Positions 5,103 through 5,296 of a DNA stretch of 5,296 bases are shown one piece after another. Numbering within the stretch: the first letter of the stretch is position 1; each line of letters starts with the position of its first letter. The stretch is from JAUXEH01 sp965602945. GTDB taxonomy: Bacteria; Acidobacteriota; Aminicenantia; Aminicenantales; Aminicenantaceae. Under the pieces are notes generated by a model, which was not told where the DNA came from, made no database searches, and worked only from the letters and a program-made list of their open reading frames with translations. The DNA is taken from contig CBFDBC010000226.1 in the NCBI GenBank assembly GCA_965602945.1, forward strand, positions 1-5,296, read 5' to 3'. Made by a program: the position numbers and the translations under genes.

Positions 5103-5296
5103 TCAGGTGAGGCTCAATTCCTTGAACCGGAGGGCGAAAGTGGTTCCGCCGTTCCTGTCGATGGAGATGGTTCCCTGCAGCTGCTCCGTCAGCATGTCGA
5201 CCAGCTGGAGGCCGAAAGATTCCGTGTTCTTGAGATCGAGGTCATCCTCCAGGCCGACGCCGTTGTGCCCTGAATTGACCGTGACCAGATCGGGTC
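5103..5296 (-). CDS. Sensor histidine kinase, C-terminal ATPase part (partial)
   Basis: Only the last 63 codons lie in the window; the gene continues beyond the right edge. The visible part contains NGVGLEDDLDLKNTESFGLQ followed by LVDMLTEQLQGTISIDRNGG and TTFALRF. This is the end of a HATPase domain of the HisKA_2/HWE-like type: the ATP-lid glycine region, the GLQLV helix and the final GTxFxLxF strand. In most relatives the adenine-contacting residue is Asp (DNGVG); here the codon at that position gives His (GHNGVG). The protein ends in LSLT with no receiver domain, so a partner response regulator must be encoded elsewhere or upstream. It lies 16 bp upstream of the ATPase gene and is probably in the same transcript. 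Confidence 0.85.
   Translation of the reverse strand, partial: PDLVTVNSGHNGVGLEDDLDLKNTESFGLQLVDMLTEQLQGTISIDRNGGTTFALRFKELSLT

Overview
The window looks like a chromosomal segment of an anaerobic bacterium. I infer Desulfobacterota (deltaproteobacteria) or a nearby lineage, with modest confidence. The grounds are a fragment of a tRNA-Sec gene (so the organism or its mobile elements use selenocysteine), the start of a flavodoxin-like gene of a type common in strict anaerobes, and one copy of a dispersed palindromic repeat that is frequent in such genomes.

The left part (1-1140) is AT-rich and almost free of protein genes. It opens with the 5' end of a leftward flavodoxin-like gene (1-85). 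Next come two tRNA relics, both on the minus strand: the 3' part of a tRNA-Arg(CCT) at 280-335 and the 3' part of a tRNA-Sec at 664-734. Neither has its 5' half. Each is flanked on both sides by arrays of short heptamers spaced 10-11 bp apart, which I name A (190-249), B (362-430), C (582-640) and D (792-850). This arrangement, arm array - tRNA 3' core - arm array over about 240-270 bp, is what the attP site of a tRNA-targeting tyrosine recombinase looks like. There are two such sites in tandem and no integrase in the window. They are followed by an intact tRNA-Lys(CTT) at 906-978 with a near-consensus promoter, then by the dispersed repeat (1031-1065).

The right part (1142-5296) is GC-rich and densely coding. 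rmuC reads rightward (1142-2215). Converging on it, with only 16 bp between the stop codons, is a leftward cluster: the C-terminus of a sensor histidine kinase (5103-5296, entering from outside the window), a DrrA-type ABC ATPase (4088-5086), an ABC-2 permease (3327-4091, overlapping the ATPase by an ATGA), and a TrmA/RlmC-type RNA m5U methyltransferase (2232-3278). The ATPase and permease clearly form one exporter. The kinase, 16 bp upstream, is probably co-transcribed with them. The methyltransferase, 48 bp downstream, may be read in the same transcript but has an unrelated housekeeping function.

The protein genes are ordinary. The unusual part is the tandem attP-like structure at 190-850.
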